A stretch of 58,569 nt of DNA from assembly GCA_947474995.1 (NCBI GenBank), contig CANJNJ010000008.1, positions 1 through 58,569 of the forward strand. The letters are read 5' to 3'. The notes beneath the pieces were generated by a model, which was not told the origin of the DNA, did no database searches, and saw nothing but the letters and a program-made list of their open reading frames with translations. Positions 9,199 to 19,158 of this stretch are shown here, in pieces. This DNA comes from Opitutaceae bacterium (lineage in GTDB: Bacteria; Verrucomicrobiota; Verrucomicrobiia; Opitutales; Opitutaceae). Every line of letters starts with the position of its first letter. Within the stretch, counting starts at the first letter, position 1. Made by a program: the position numbers and the translations under genes.

Positions 9199-12100
9199 AT
9201 GCTGATCCTTCGCGGCTCGTCCGCCCTCTCCGATTTTCGCCTCCAAAAGCTGCTGCAGGACCTCACCGCTGCCGGCCTGCCCGCACGCGCCGTCGCCGCC
9301 CAATTTGTCCACTTGGTGGAATTGTCCGGCGACCTCTCGCCCGAAGGGCAGGTCGTACTGGAAAAACTTCTCACTTACGGCCCCAGTCGTCCCACGACTC
9401 CGGTCACGGGCCTCATCCAGGTCGTCGCCCCGCGCCCCGGCACCATTTCCCCGTGGTCGTCCAAAGCCACCGATATCGCCCACATCTGTGGACTCGCGGC
9501 CGTCCAGCGCATCGAACGGGTGATCGCGTATACCATCGAACTCGACAGCGCCGCCCTGCCGCCGCTCCTGCACGTCCTCTCCGTCCGGCAGCTGGCCCTA
9601 TTGAGCGCGAAGCTCCACGACCGCATGACCCAGGTCGTTTTCAGCGATCTCGAGGCTGGCGCCGCGCTCTTCCGTCACGAGTCCCCGCGCCCGCTGACCA
9701 GCGTGCCCGTGCTCGCCCAGGGCCGCACCGCCCTCGTCGAAGCCAACCGCACGCTCGGCCTGGCCCTGGCCGAGGACGAAATCGACTACCTCGTCCAAAG
9801 CTTCACCACGCTCGGCCGCGACCCGAACGACATCGAGTTGATGATGTTCGCCCAGGCCAATTCCGAACACTGCCGGCACAAGATTTTCAATGCCTCGTGG
9901 GAAATCGACGGCGCTCCCCGCGACCGCTCGTTGTTCAAGATGATCAAGAACACCTACGAACTGCACGCCGAGGGCATCCTTTCCGCCTACACGGACAACG
10001 CCGCCGTTTTGGCCGGCTCGCGGGGCGGGCGTTTTTACGTTGATCCCCGGACCAACGAATACGCCGCCCACGACGAGGACATTCATCTCCTTTGCAAGGT
10101 CGAGACGCACAACCACCCGACGGCCATCTCCCCGTTCCCCGGCGCCGCCACCGGCTCGGGCGGCGAAATTCGCGACGAGGGTGCCACCGGCCGCGGGGCC
10201 AAGCCCAAGGCGGGACTCACCGGTTTCACCGTTTCCAACCTGAGAATTCCCGGCGCACTCCAACCCTGGGAAAAGGATTTCGGCAAACCCGGCCGGATCG
10301 TCTCCGCCCTCGACATCATGATCGAGGGCCCGCTCGGCGGCGCCGCCTTCAACAACGAATTCGGCCGTCCCAATATCGCCGGCTACTTCCGCACGTTTGA
10401 ACAAGAGGTTCCGGCCGCGGCCGCCCGAAGTTTAACATTTAAGGTTGAAGGGGCCAAGGCGGACTCCGCTTCAAACCTTACCCCTTCAACCTTACCCCTT
10501 ACACGCGCCGCCCCGGCCACCGAATGGCGAGGCTACCACAAGCCCATCATGCTCGCGGGCGGGCTCGGCAACATCCGCGCGGATCATGTCCGCAAAGGGG
10601 AGATCGACCCCGGCGACAAGCTCATCGTCCTCGGCGGACCGGCCATGTTGATTGGTCTCGGCGGCGGCGCGGCCTCGTCGATGGGCAGTGGCGCGGGGAG
10701 CGAAGACCTCGATTTCGCCAGTGTGCAGCGCGACAACCCGGAAATGCAGCGGCGTTGTCAGGAAGTGATCGACCGCTGCTGGGCGCTCGGCGCGGCCAAC
10801 CCCATCTCCTTCATTCACGACGTCGGCGCCGGTGGCATCTCCAATGCGTTGCCCGAGCTGGTGAACGACGGCGGACGCGGCGGACGCTTCGATCTCCGCC
10901 AAGTCCCCAATGACGAACCGGGGATGAGCCCGCTCGAAATCTGGTGCAACGAATCGCAGGAGCGCTACGTGCTCGCGGTTCCGACCGCCCGACTCGAGCT
11001 CTTCACCCAGCTCTGCGCGCGCGAGCGCTGCCCCTTCGCCGTGGTCGGCGAGGCGACGGCGCAGAAGCAACTCGTGCTGGGCGATGCCCATTTTAAGAAC
11101 ACGCCCATCGACCTGCCGCTTGATGTCCTGCTCGGCAAACCGCCCCGCATGCACCGCAAGGATGCCACGCTGATCCGCCCGCAGTACCGATTGGACCTTG
11201 GTCATTTGTCATTGGCGGACGCCGTCCGCCTGGTCCTCTCCCACCCCACGGTCGCGGATAAGACCTTTCTCCTCTCCATCGGCGATCGCACCCTCGGCGG
11301 CCTCATCTGCCGCGACCAGATGGTCGGTCCGTGGCAGGTGCCGGTGGCCGATTGCGCCGTCACCGCCGCCGCATTTGACGTCAACACCGGAGAGGCGATG
11401 GCCGTGGGTGAACGCACCCCCGTCGCCGTCAACAGCGCCGCGGCGTCGGCCCGCCTCGCCGTGGGCGAAGCACTCACCAATCTGGCCGCCGCGCAAATCG
11501 GCGACATCGGCAAGGTCAACCTCTCGGCCAACTGGATGGCGGCGCCCGCGATTCCCGGGGAAGGCGCCGATCTCTACGCCGCCGTTCAGGCCGTCGGCAT
11601 GGAACTCTGTCCTGCTCTCGGGATCACGATCCCGGTCGGCAAGGATTCCATGAGCATGAGCACCGTCTGGAAAGACGGCACCACGGAGAAGCGCATCACG
11701 GCGCCCGTCTCGCTCATCGTCTCGGCTTTCGCGCCCGTCACCGACATCCGACTTTCCCTGACGCCGCAATTGCAACCAGTCTCCGCGGCCACCGGCGAAA
11801 CCGTCCTCCTGCTGATCGATCTCGGCCGGGGCAAGAATCGGCTCGGTGGCTCGATCCTCGCGCAAGTGGTCTCGCAAATGGGCGAGGCTCCGCCCGACGT
11901 CGACAACGCGACCGACCTGAAGAAATTTTGGTCGGCCATCCAGCAGCTCGGCCGCGAGAAGAAAATCCTCGCCTATCACGATCGCTCCGACGGCGGCCTG
12001 TTCGCGACCGTGACGGAAATGGCCTTCGCCGGGCACGTCGGCGTCGACCTCGAAATTCCCGCCGGCCACAATGCCTTCGCCGCGCTCTTCAGCGAAGAAC

Positions 12101-13221
12101 TCGGTGCGGTTATCCAGGTGCGCGCCGCCGACCTCGACGAAGTCTCGCTCACCCTGCGCCAGCACGGGTTCAAGGCCTGCACGAGCCGCCTCGGCACGCT
12201 CAATCCGCATCAGGCCATCCGCGTGAAGCGCGCCGGTCAGGAACTGCTCAACGAAAATCTCTCCGACCTGCGCGCCCTCTGGTCGGACGTCACCCGCCGC
12301 ATCGCCGGCCTCCGCGACAATCCCGTCTGCGCCGAACAGGAACACCAGGGTCGCGTGGATCGCGCGGATCCCGGCATCACGCCGAAGCTCACGTTCGATT
12401 ATTCCGACGCCTATCACTCGTCACTCGTCACTCGTCACCAGGGCGCCCGCCCGGCCGTCGCCATTCTCCGCGAGCAGGGCGTGAACGGCCACATCGAAAT
12501 GGCCGCCGCGTTCACGCGCGCCGGCTTCAAGGCGATCGATGTCCACATGACCGACCTTCTCAGCGGTCGCGTCTCGCTCCAGGATTTCCGCGGCCTCGCG
12601 GCCTGCGGCGGTTTCAGTTACGGCGACGTCCTCGGCGCCGGCGAGGGCTGGGCCAAAAGCGTGCTCTTCCACGAGCGCACCCGGGCGGAATTCTCCGCCT
12701 TCTTTCACCGCGAGGAGACCTTTGCCCTCGGCGTCTGCAACGGCTGCCAGATGATGAGCAATCTCCAGTCGATCATCCCCGGCGCCGAACTCTGGCCGCG
12801 GTTTGTGCAGAACCAGTCCGAACGCTACGAGGCCCGCTTCGTCTCGATGAAAATCGAGAAATCTCCCAGCGTGATTTTTGCCGGCATGGAAGGCTCGGTT
12901 ATTCCCGTCGCGACTGCCCATGGCGAAGGCTACACTGAGTTTAAGTCGGCGGCCGACGCGCGGAAACTCAGCGAGTCCGGTCTCGTCGCCGGAAGGTTCG
13001 TTGATAACCGGCACGAAGTCACCGAACGCTATCCGCTCAATCCCAATGGTTCACCGCTGGGCATGACCGCCCTGACCACGACGACCGGGCGTGTGACGAT
13101 CATGATGCCGCACCCCGAGCGCGCGTTTCGCACCCAGGCCATGAGCTGGCATCCGCCGGAATGGGGCGAAGATTCACCCTGGATGCGCCTCTTCCACAAC
13201 GCGCGGTCGTGGGTGGGGTAA
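9199..13221 (+). CDS. purL: Phosphoribosylformylglycinamidine synthase, large single-chain form
   Basis: A 1340-residue enzyme that converts FGAR to FGAM with glutamine and ATP. The ATG at 9199 is chosen over a TTG four codons upstream because [19 protein letters not shown] aligns with the E. coli-type start. Order: N-terminal PurS-like part, linker, two PurM-like halves ([46 protein letters not shown]) and a C-terminal class I glutaminase with nucleophile Cys1180 in GVCNGCQMM and catalytic His/Glu in MMPHPERAF. Two stretches look inserted: residues ~411-435, encoded by an inverted repeat, and ~1072-1081, encoded by a 7-base tandem repeat between the synthetase and glutaminase domains. Both keep the frame, and all core motifs survive. 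Confidence 0.95.
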   Translation: MLILRGSSALSDFRLQKLLQDLTAAGLPARAVAAQFVHLVELSGDLSPEGQVVLEKLLTYGPSRPTTPVTGLIQVVAPRPGTISPWSSKATDIAHICGLAAVQRIERVIAYTIELDSAALPPLLHVLSVRQLALLSAKLHDRMTQVVFSDLEAGAALFRHESPRPLTSVPVLAQGRTALVEANRTLGLALAEDEIDYLVQSFTTLGRDPNDIELMMFAQANSEHCRHKIFNASWEIDGAPRDRSLFKMIKNTYELHAEGILSAYTDNAAVLAGSRGGRFYVDPRTNEYAAHDEDIHLLCKVETHNHPTAISPFPGAATGSGGEIRDEGATGRGAKPKAGLTGFTVSNLRIPGALQPWEKDFGKPGRIVSALDIMIEGPLGGAAFNNEFGRPNIAGYFRTFEQEVPAAAARSLTFKVEGAKADSASNLTPSTLPLTRAAPATEWRGYHKPIMLAGGLGNIRADHVRKGEIDPGDKLIVLGGPAMLIGLGGGAASSMGSGAGSEDLDFASVQRDNPEMQRRCQEVIDRCWALGAANPISFIHDVGAGGISNALPELVNDGGRGGRFDLRQVPNDEPGMSPLEIWCNESQERYVLAVPTARLELFTQLCARERCPFAVVGEATAQKQLVLGDAHFKNTPIDLPLDVLLGKPPRMHRKDATLIRPQYRLDLGHLSLADAVRLVLSHPTVADKTFLLSIGDRTLGGLICRDQMVGPWQVPVADCAVTAAAFDVNTGEAMAVGERTPVAVNSAAASARLAVGEALTNLAAAQIGDIGKVNLSANWMAAPAIPGEGADLYAAVQAVGMELCPALGITIPVGKDSMSMSTVWKDGTTEKRITAPVSLIVSAFAPVTDIRLSLTPQLQPVSAATGETVLLLIDLGRGKNRLGGSILAQVVSQMGEAPPDVDNATDLKKFWSAIQQLGREKKILAYHDRSDGGLFATVTEMAFAGHVGVDLEIPAGHNAFAALFSEELGAVIQVRAADLDEVSLTLRQHGFKACTSRLGTLNPHQAIRVKRAGQELLNENLSDLRALWSDVTRRIAGLRDNPVCAEQEHQGRVDRADPGITPKLTFDYSDAYHSSLVTRHQGARPAVAILREQGVNGHIEMAAAFTRAGFKAIDVHMTDLLSGRVSLQDFRGLAACGGFSYGDVLGAGEGWAKSVLFHERTRAEFSAFFHREETFALGVCNGCQMMSNLQSIIPGAELWPRFVQNQSERYEARFVSMKIEKSPSVIFAGMEGSVIPVATAHGEGYTEFKSAADARKLSESGLVAGRFVDNRHEVTERYPLNPNGSPLGMTALTTTTGRVTIMMPHPERAFRTQAMSWHPPEWGEDSPWMRLFHNARSWVG
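10431..10502. repeat. In-frame palindromic insert inside purL
   Basis: TAAGGTTGAAGGGG (10440-10453) is perfectly complementary to CCCCTTCAACCTTA (10481-10494). A smaller palindrome, GCGGACTCCGC, lies in the loop. The whole segment is translated as a low-complexity loop rich in Ser, Thr and Leu just before the conserved [16 protein letters not shown] motif. Similar TAAGG/CCTTA palindromic DNA occurs outside genes at 26908-26964. Confidence 0.7.
12414..12438 (+). repeat. 7-base tandem repeat inside purL
   Basis: Three copies of TCACTCG (12414-12434) plus a partial TCAC are translated as HSSLVTRH in the linker between the synthetase and glutaminase domains. Similar TCACTC/GTCAC text lies between purM and purF near 6770-6798. 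Confidence 0.7.
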
Positions 13222-13222
13222 G

Positions 13223-13237
13223 GAGCCGCAACGGCTC
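13223..13237. terminator. Hairpin directly after purL
   Basis: GAGCCG, loop CAA, CGGCTC begins two bases after the purL stop codon. It has no T-run and is at best a weak transcript-end hairpin. Confidence 0.4.
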
Positions 13238-13296
13238 AGTTGAGGGTTAAGGGACCGAGCGGCAAAACTTTGCCGTCCGGCCCGATTTTGGCCGTT

Positions 13297-13324
13297 CGCA
13301 GGTTACCGTCCGCAGGTTACCGTC
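13297..13324 (+). repeat. Two perfect 14-base direct repeats before the DMT transporter gene
   Basis: CGCAGGTTACCGTC occurs twice back to back (13297-13310 and 13311-13324) in the 160-base gap between purL and the transporter. It is followed by a pyrimidine-rich CTTTCAACTTTCAACTT run. It could be an operator for the transporter or simple slippage. Confidence 0.5.
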
Positions 13325-13381
13325 CGCGCCTTCTCCGCTTTCAACTTTCAACTTACCACGACGTCAGCAAACCGACCCACC

Positions 13382-14281
13382 TTGATCGCAGCAACCCGCC
13401 GCCGACTGGCCTTCGCGCTCATCTTTGTCGTTCCGGCCTTTTGGGGCGTGAACTATCTGGTCGCGCGTTCCGCGGCTGGCACCGTGGCGCCGCACGCCCT
13501 CGCCTGCGCCCGCTGGTTTCTCGCGGGGCTGTTTCTCTCCACCCTGACGTGGCGTGAAATCGCCGCCAATCCCGCAGCGCTCAAGCGCGAGTGGAAAAAC
13601 TTTCTCGGGCTCGGCGCCCTCGGCATGTGGATCTGCGGCTCCTTTGTCTACATCGGCGCGCGCACCACGACGGCGACCAACATCGGGCTCCTTTACGCGA
13701 TTTCGCCGGTGCTCATCACCGTGTTCTCCGTCCTGGTGCTGAAGGAACGCATCGGTCCGGTGCAGATCGCCGGAACCGCACTCGCCCTCGCCGGTTTCAT
13801 GCACGTCGTGCTGAAGGGCAACTGGCTCGCCCTTTCGGGCGTGCAGCTGGTCGCGGGCGATCTCTGGATTCTCGCCGCCACCGTGGCGTGGAGCGCCTAC
13901 ACCATCATCCTTCGGGCCCAGCCCAGCGCCTTCCGCGCGATGGCGCGGCTCACCCTCATCTGCGTCGGCGGGGTCGTGATTCTTCTGCCCTTCGCCGTCA
14001 TCGAGGCCGTGTGGTTTATTCCCTCCCAGGTCTCGTGGACCGTCGCCGGCTACGTGCTGCTCGTGGCCTTGCTGCCCGGTTTCGGGGCCTACCTCGCCTA
14101 CTCTTTCATGCTCGGCGAACTTGGCGCGGCGCGCGTCGGAGTCGTGCTCTATCTCGGCCCGATCTACGCGGCGGCGATGGCATGGGTCGGACTGGGCGAG
14201 CCGGTCCTCGGCTTTCACTGGATCGGCGCCGCGCTGATTTTTCCGGGCATCTATCTGGCGACGCGCCCGGCGCGGGCCTAA
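13382..14281 (+). CDS. DMT-superfamily transporter (EamA/RhaT type)
   Basis: A 299-residue inner-membrane protein with about ten hydrophobic segments in two homologous EamA halves (for example FALIFVVPAFWGVNYLVA and LLYAISPVLITVFSVLVL in the first half, VLYLGPIYAAAMAWVGLG in the second). The PALLxxSP-like LYAISPVLITVF and YLGPIYAA motifs are typical. The first usable start is TTG at 13382; no in-frame ATG precedes the first membrane segment. EamA proteins export or import amino acids, sugars or metabolites, and the substrate cannot be told here. It is probably transcribed alone: the next gene is convergent. Confidence 0.85.
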   Translation: MIAATRRRLAFALIFVVPAFWGVNYLVARSAAGTVAPHALACARWFLAGLFLSTLTWREIAANPAALKREWKNFLGLGALGMWICGSFVYIGARTTTATNIGLLYAISPVLITVFSVLVLKERIGPVQIAGTALALAGFMHVVLKGNWLALSGVQLVAGDLWILAATVAWSAYTIILRAQPSAFRAMARLTLICVGGVVILLPFAVIEAVWFIPSQVSWTVAGYVLLVALLPGFGAYLAYSFMLGELGAARVGVVLYLGPIYAAAMAWVGLGEPVLGFHWIGAALIFPGIYLATRPARA

Positions 14282-14356
14282 CGACGGAACGACCTGAGCA
14301 CGGGGGACCGGGCGCTCTGTCCGCGGTCCGGCGGCCCACGGGGTGCACCGCCCTCC

Positions 14357-15130
14357 TTACTTTCCGCGCCACTCCGGCTTGCGCTTGGCGAGAAACGACG
14401 CGACGCCCTCCTTGAAATCCGCACTCCCATAGCAAGCGCGAACCAAATCCTCGCCGTCCGGCAGGTTCGTCATCGTTATCCGCCGAATTCCTTCCTTGGC
14501 CGCGCGCATCGTCAACGGCGCATGCGCGGCCAGCCGGCCGCACATCGCGTCAATCGCCGCCGCGACGTCGCCCGGCAACACGAGTTTTTCCACGTAGCCG
14601 CCCGCGGCCGCCTCGTCACCGCTGACCGACTCCGCCAGCAGCAACATGCGTTTGGTGCGCGGGACGCCAAACGCCGCCATCAGCCGCGCCACGTTCGCCG
14701 TCGAAAGGCAATTGCCCAGCGTGCGCGCGATCGGCACCCCGAAGCGCGCCTGGGGCGTCGCGATCCGAAAATCGCACGCCGTCGCCATCACGAGGCCACC
14801 GCCCATGCACCAGCCCTCCACGACCGCGACCGTCGGCATCGGCAATTTTTCGATCTGCTCGATCGCCGCCTCGACCTTCCGCTCGTAAGCCACGCCGTCG
14901 TCGGCGCCCTGGAAAGTCGTGAACTGCCCGATATCCGTGCCCGCCACGAACGCTTCACTCGTGCCGCGAAAAACCGCGACCCGCACGCTCGCGTCGGCGG
15001 CCATCGCCGTGCACGCCGACGCCAGCTCGGCATACATCGCCCACGTCATGGCGTTGCGCGCCTCCGGTCGGTCAAACCGCACGGTCGCCACCCCATGGCT
15101 CACCCCATAATGCACGCGTCCGTCGCTCAT
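14357..15130 (-). CDS. Enoyl-CoA hydratase/isomerase family protein
   Basis: A 257-residue crotonase-fold enzyme. The first oxyanion-hole segment FRGTSEAFVAGTDIGQF and the second, EGWCMGGGLVMATACDFRIAT, match the family. The Glu pair of classical hydratases is not clearly present at the second position (RFGVPIARTLGNCLS), so it may be an isomerase, decarboxylase or hydrolase of the same fold. The start codon overlaps the stop codon of the upstream CoA-transferase by four bases (ATGA), which indicates translational coupling. The two proteins probably act on the same CoA thioester. Confidence 0.87.
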   Translation of the reverse strand: MSDGRVHYGVSHGVATVRFDRPEARNAMTWAMYAELASACTAMAADASVRVAVFRGTSEAFVAGTDIGQFTTFQGADDGVAYERKVEAAIEQIEKLPMPTVAVVEGWCMGGGLVMATACDFRIATPQARFGVPIARTLGNCLSTANVARLMAAFGVPRTKRMLLLAESVSGDEAAAGGYVEKLVLPGDVAAAIDAMCGRLAAHAPLTMRAAKEGIRRITMTNLPDGEDLVRACYGSADFKEGVASFLAKRKPEWRGK

Positions 15131-16365
15131 GGGGCAAACGCGCCGGCGGCGCGCAGTTCCTCGCGGCGGCGCGAGTCGAGGCCCAGTTCAGAGAGAATCT
15201 CCTCCGTGTGCTGGCCGAGCAGGGGCGGCGCCCGGCGCACCCGTTGCTTGGTCTCGCTCAGCTTCACCGGAAATCCAATAGACTTGATTTTGCCCTCCAC
15301 GGGATGGTCGATTTCCATGACCGCCCCCCGGGCCCGGGCGTGCTCATTGTCCAATGCCTGCGCATAATTCAAAATTGGTCCCACGGGAATTCCGGCGGCC
15401 AAAAGCAGTTCGATCCACTCCCCGGCCGTCCGGTGCGCGAGTGATTTCTCCATTTCCGCAATCAGTTCGAGTCGATTGCCGAGCCGGGCCGCGATCGTGG
15501 TAAATCTCCCATCCGCCAGGAGGTCCGGCCGCTCGATCACTTCGCATAGTTTCTTCCAGAGCTTGGCGTTGTTCGCCCCGAGCACAAAATAGCCGTCCTT
15601 CGCCCGGACCGCCTGATAAGGCGCACTGAAACGATTCGCGGTGCCCAGCGGCGTCGGCACCCGCCCCGTCCCCCAGTACTCGGAGATGTCCCAGATGCTG
15701 AACGCCAGCGCCGATTCAAACAGCGACGCGTCGACCCACTGCCCGCGGCCGGTCTGCGCCCGTCCGAGCAACGCACTCAGGATTCCGTACGTCGCAAACA
15801 GCGCCGCCCCGATATCGGAGACCGGCACACCCGACTTGGTCGGCGGCCCGTCCGGGTGGCCCGTGATGCTCATGACTCCTCCCATCGCCTGGGCAATCAG
15901 ATCGAAACCGGGCCGCTGCGACCACGGGCCGGTCTGGCCAAATCCGGAGATGCTGGCGTAAACCAACCGCGGATTGATCGCCTTCAACGTTTCATAGTCG
16001 ATGCCGAGCCGCTGCGTCACTCCCGGGCGATAATTTTCAATCACGACGTCGGCGGTCTGGACCAACCGGTGGAACACGTCCCGTGCGGCCCGGCTCTTGA
16101 GATTGAGCGTCATGCTGCGCTTATTTCGGTTCAGATTGAAGAAACCGAGGCTGTCGTTGCCCTTCGGTTTGAAGCTCATCGCGCGGCGGGTCTGGTCGCC
16201 GCCATCCGGCGGTTCAATCTTGATCACATCCGCGCCCATGTCGCCCAGCAGCATGGAGCAAAACGGCCCGGCCATCACCTGGCTGACATCGAGCACCCGA
16301 ATGCCGTCCAGCGGTAACGGCTTGGTCGGGGTCTTGGGATCGCTCGCAGTCTTCGCTTCGGCCAT
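15127..16365 (-). CDS. CaiB/BaiF (class III) CoA-transferase
   Basis: A 412-residue cytoplasmic protein. The ATG at 16365 (MAEAKTASDP) is preferred to one 23 codons upstream, since the extension is Arg/Trp-rich and has no family match. Family features in order: GIRVLDVSQVMAGPFCSMLL, GADVIKIEPPDGGD, FFNLNRNKRSMTLNL, and the catalytic-Asp region QWVDASLFESALAF. Class III enzymes move CoA between carboxylic acids (formyl, succinyl, oxalyl, carnitine and others). With the coupled crotonase-family gene it could activate and then modify a dicarboxylic or hydroxy acid. The acid is unknown. Confidence 0.9.
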   Translation of the reverse strand: MAEAKTASDPKTPTKPLPLDGIRVLDVSQVMAGPFCSMLLGDMGADVIKIEPPDGGDQTRRAMSFKPKGNDSLGFFNLNRNKRSMTLNLKSRAARDVFHRLVQTADVVIENYRPGVTQRLGIDYETLKAINPRLVYASISGFGQTGPWSQRPGFDLIAQAMGGVMSITGHPDGPPTKSGVPVSDIGAALFATYGILSALLGRAQTGRGQWVDASLFESALAFSIWDISEYWGTGRVPTPLGTANRFSAPYQAVRAKDGYFVLGANNAKLWKKLCEVIERPDLLADGRFTTIAARLGNRLELIAEMEKSLAHRTAGEWIELLLAAGIPVGPILNYAQALDNEHARARGAVMEIDHPVEGKIKSIGFPVKLSETKQRVRRAPPLLGQHTEEILSELGLDSRRREELRAAGAFAP

Positions 16366-16459
16366 TGCGCCATCGTCAGCCGCGCGACCGCGCCATGTCG
16401 AGAATCGAGAAACGTTACCAAACGGCCATCGCACACGGGCGCATCTCCGGGCGTGGCGA

Positions 16460-16525
16460 CCCGCCTCTCCCGAGAAGGCCGATCACGTCGACCGCTCGGC
16501 TGCACCCCGCTTCGAGAGAAGCGGG
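16460..16525 (+). repeat. Dispersed repeat ending in a 20-base hairpin, copy A
   Basis: It begins CCCGCCTCTCC and ends with the palindrome CCCGCTTCGAGAGAAGCGGG (16506-16525). The same start and exactly the same palindrome occur in the opposite orientation at 20451-20532. It lies in the 259-base gap between the divergent CoA-transferase and the small gene at 16625. Confidence 0.7.
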
Positions 16526-16624
16526 CTGGCTTCGGATATCACCGACCACCCACAGATGCGACCGGGGCAAACCCGCGGGTCAGCGTTGACGACCCGGAAC
16601 GCTGCGTAGAAAAACGACGTTGCC

Positions 16625-17029
16625 ATGCGTACATCCAACCTCGCTCGTATTAAACCGGTGCACCCCCACGCGTGGTTGTGGGAGCCGCTGGAGACGGAGG
16701 CTTCCCTGGTCGTCCGCGCGATGTTTGGGACGAAGGCGGTCTACCTCGAAGGCAAACTCGTGCTGTGCTTCACCGCCAAGGCCGAACCCTGGCGTGGAGT
16801 GCTGGTGTGCACCGAGCGCCGTCACCACGAATCGTTGCAGGCGGAGTTTCCGGCGCTTTCGCCCCACCCCGTGTTGCCCAAGTGGCTCTATCTGGCCGAG
16901 GCGGAAAATGATTTTGAAAAAACCGCCACGCGCCTGGTCCGAGCCGTTCGCCAACGGGATGCCCGCATCGGCGTGACCCCGCAACCCGGTCGCCGGGCCC
17001 GGCCCCGCCCCCGCACCGTCCACGCATGA
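16625..17029 (+). CDS. Conserved small protein, possibly TfoX-N/MmcQ-like
   Basis: A 134-residue cytoplasmic protein. The core VVRAMFGTKAVYLEGKLVL is reminiscent of the MFGG.GIYLDG motif of TfoX N-terminal domains. The strongly hydrophilic LSPHPVLPKWLYLAE segment suggests a small alpha/beta fold, and the tail is Arg/Pro-rich. The match is by eye only. Its stop codon overlaps the start of the next gene by four bases (ATGA), so the pair is coupled. The function is unknown. Confidence 0.75.
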   Translation: MRTSNLARIKPVHPHAWLWEPLETEASLVVRAMFGTKAVYLEGKLVLCFTAKAEPWRGVLVCTERRHHESLQAEFPALSPHPVLPKWLYLAEAENDFEKTATRLVRAVRQRDARIGVTPQPGRRARPRPRTVHA

Positions 17030-17235
17030 GTCCACGCATCAAACGTCTCTGGCTCCGCGGCTCCCTGCTTGGCCTCGTCATGAACGCCGTCTTTCTGTTT
17101 CTGCAATACAAGGCCAAGGGGATTCTGTACCCTCGCGACTGGTTGGTCGCCGCGAAATCGCTCGGGGCCACCGTCGCCGCGATCGCGGTGCTCGCGTTCT
17201 TGTTTTCCCGAGTGGGCGAACCGCCGCCAAAATAG
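17026..17235 (+). CDS. Small two-helix membrane protein
   Basis: A 69-residue protein with two hydrophobic helices (SLLGLVMNAVFLFLQY and GATVAAIAVLAFLFS) separated by a basic loop, and Arg-rich at the N-terminus (positive-inside). It is translationally coupled to the preceding gene by an ATGA overlap. No family is recognised. The convergent cutC gene starts its 3' end 42 bases away. Confidence 0.7.
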   Translation: MSPRIKRLWLRGSLLGLVMNAVFLFLQYKAKGILYPRDWLVAAKSLGATVAAIAVLAFLFSRVGEPPPK

Positions 17236-17277
17236 CGCCGCGCTCTGTCCGGCCCGGCGATCGGGACCGACGCACCT

Positions 17278-18021
17278 TCAAGCCAGCGAACGGAGCGCCC
17301 GCACGCGCTCCTCGCTCGCAATCTTGAGCGCGTATTCCGGCGGTCCCAATTGGCCGCCCATGAAAACGTGCGGGTTGCGAAATGTCATCCGGCTGTCGCG
17401 CAGACCGCCCGCCGAGCTGTGAATCTCCTTGGCTCGGCTTCGCGTCAGAATCTTCTGCAGGTTGCGCTCCGTGACGCCGCCGCCCGGCATCACTATCATC
17501 TTGTCCCCGGCTCGCTCCACCAGTTCCGCGATCAGGTCGATGCCCTCCAGCGGCGTCTTCTCCTGCCCTGAGGTCAGCAGCCGCTCGATGCCGAGGTCCA
17601 GCAGCGTGCGAAACGCCTCCCACGGGTCCCGCGCCATGTCGAACGCGCGGTGAAAGGTCACCGGCAGTGGCCGCGCCAGCTGCGCGAGTTTCGCCGTCCG
17701 CTCCCTGTCGATTGTGCCGTCCGGATTGAGCAACCCGAACACGATGACGTCGGCGCCAAGCTCCTTCGCCACGTGCAGGTCGTGCTCCATCGTCGCGAAT
17801 TCATCGGCCGAAACACAAAAATCCCCGCCGCGCGGTCGAATCATCGCGGCAATCGGGATTTTTACCCGCTCGCGCACGACCTTGAGCAAACCCGCACTCG
17901 GCGTCAGGCCCCCTTCGAAAAGTGCCGAACACAGTTCGATCCGATCGGCGCCGCCCGCCTCGGCCGCAAGGGATGACTCCACCGAATCGACACAGATTTC
18001 CAAGCGAACGCGTTCAGCCAT
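17278..18021 (-). CDS. cutC: CutC family protein
   Basis: A 247-residue TIM-barrel protein. LEICVDSVESSLAAEAGGADRIELCSAL at the start, IPIAAMIRPRGGDFCVS, FGLLNPDGTIDRERT, VTFHRAFDM, LLTSGQEKTPLEG and the terminal EIHSSAGG are classic CutC signatures. CutC was linked to copper tolerance in E. coli, but that role is disputed and the reaction is unknown. It lies next to a Tat-exported isomerase gene on the opposite strand, with a 112-base divergent gap. Confidence 0.93.
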   Translation of the reverse strand: MAERVRLEICVDSVESSLAAEAGGADRIELCSALFEGGLTPSAGLLKVVRERVKIPIAAMIRPRGGDFCVSADEFATMEHDLHVAKELGADVIVFGLLNPDGTIDRERTAKLAQLARPLPVTFHRAFDMARDPWEAFRTLLDLGIERLLTSGQEKTPLEGIDLIAELVERAGDKMIVMPGGGVTERNLQKILTRSRAKEIHSSAGGLRDSRMTFRNPHVFMGGQLGPPEYALKIASEERVRALRSLA

Positions 18022-18133
18022 GGCCGAAAAAATGCGGGGCCGCCGAAGGGTGGCAATGCCGGACTCGCCGCCCCACCTCCGAAATTTTCACCAACCGCCT
18101 TGCGCCCTCCCGCGGCCGGCAAATACTCGCCAT

Positions 18134-19123
18134 ATGAGTTCCCGCCCCCTGACCACGCGCCGCGATTTCATCGCCTCGGCTTCGCTCGCCGCCGCCACGG
18201 CTGCCCTCCTCCCTTCTTCCCTTCGCGCGCAGGCTCCGGCCGCCCCCGCCCCGCGCCACGCCGCCGCGGGCCGCCCGCTCATTGGCTGCTACGCCCCGCG
18301 CGTGTTTGTGAAATTCAACCTGGGCACGGACGCCCTGCTCGACGCCGCCAAGGCCGCCGGATTCCAATCCGTTGATATGCTCGGCGGCGGCTCCGGCGCC
18401 GCCCGCGTGCGCGGCACACCCGAGGCGCCCGAGGCGATTCGGGCCAAGCTCGAAGCGCGGGGACTCGTCTCGACCGTCGGCAGCCTGGTCGTGCCAGAGA
18501 AAGTCCCGCACGCCGAAGCCGTCGCCGCCACACGCGCGCAACTCACGCGCATGCACCTCATCGGGCAGAAATACGCGCTCTGCGGCGGACTCTACGACGA
18601 GACGCAATGGGTGCCGTTCTGCAAAGTCCTCCACGACGCCGCGGCGTTTGGCCAGGACCTGGGCATTCAGGTCACCACCAAGTTCCACCACGGGTTGAAT
18701 AACACTTCGGTCGAACTGCTCGGCTGGTTGTATCAGGTCAACCATCCGAACTTCCGCCTCTTCTTCGATCCGGGCAATTTCATCTACTACACGGGCAAGG
18801 ATCCGTTGAAGCAGTTGGAGATCCTCGGCCCGCACGTCGTCGGTTGGGTCGCGAAGGACTGCGCCGGGCCGCAGTACTTGGAGCGCATGGCCGGCGATCC
18901 CGGCTTCGGCACGACCAAGCCGGATTCCAGCGGCAACGAAGTGATGATTCAGTTCGGCACCGGCAAAGTCGATTTCAGCGCCGTCTACCGCAAGCTGAAG
19001 ACCTACGGTTTCAACGGCGTCATCTACGTCGAGGGCACCATCTCCGGCGACACCGTCGCAGCAACCGTCGCCAACGCCCGGGCGAATTTGTCCTATCTGG
19101 AAAAGTCGCTCGCCCAGGCCTAG
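18134..19123 (+). CDS. Tat-exported sugar isomerase/epimerase (xylose isomerase-like TIM barrel)
   Basis: A 329-residue protein. The ATG at 18134 gives a twin-arginine signal (TTRRDFIASASLAAATAALL), so the longer frame upstream is rejected. The mature protein is an AP-endonuclease-2/xylose-isomerase-like barrel: likely metal ligands lie in VTTKFHHGLNN, FRLFFDPGNF, VVGWVAKDCAG and GVIYVEGTIS. Relatives include hydroxypyruvate isomerase and many exported sugar 3-dehydrogenase partners in Planctomycetes and Verrucomicrobia. The substrate is unknown and export suggests work on extracytoplasmic sugars. Confidence 0.85.
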   Translation: MSSRPLTTRRDFIASASLAAATAALLPSSLRAQAPAAPAPRHAAAGRPLIGCYAPRVFVKFNLGTDALLDAAKAAGFQSVDMLGGGSGAARVRGTPEAPEAIRAKLEARGLVSTVGSLVVPEKVPHAEAVAATRAQLTRMHLIGQKYALCGGLYDETQWVPFCKVLHDAAAFGQDLGIQVTTKFHHGLNNTSVELLGWLYQVNHPNFRLFFDPGNFIYYTGKDPLKQLEILGPHVVGWVAKDCAGPQYLERMAGDPGFGTTKPDSSGNEVMIQFGTGKVDFSAVYRKLKTYGFNGVIYVEGTISGDTVAATVANARANLSYLEKSLAQA

Positions 19124-19158
19124 CCGGCGCCTCCGGCAACGTGCGCCGCTTGTAGTGG

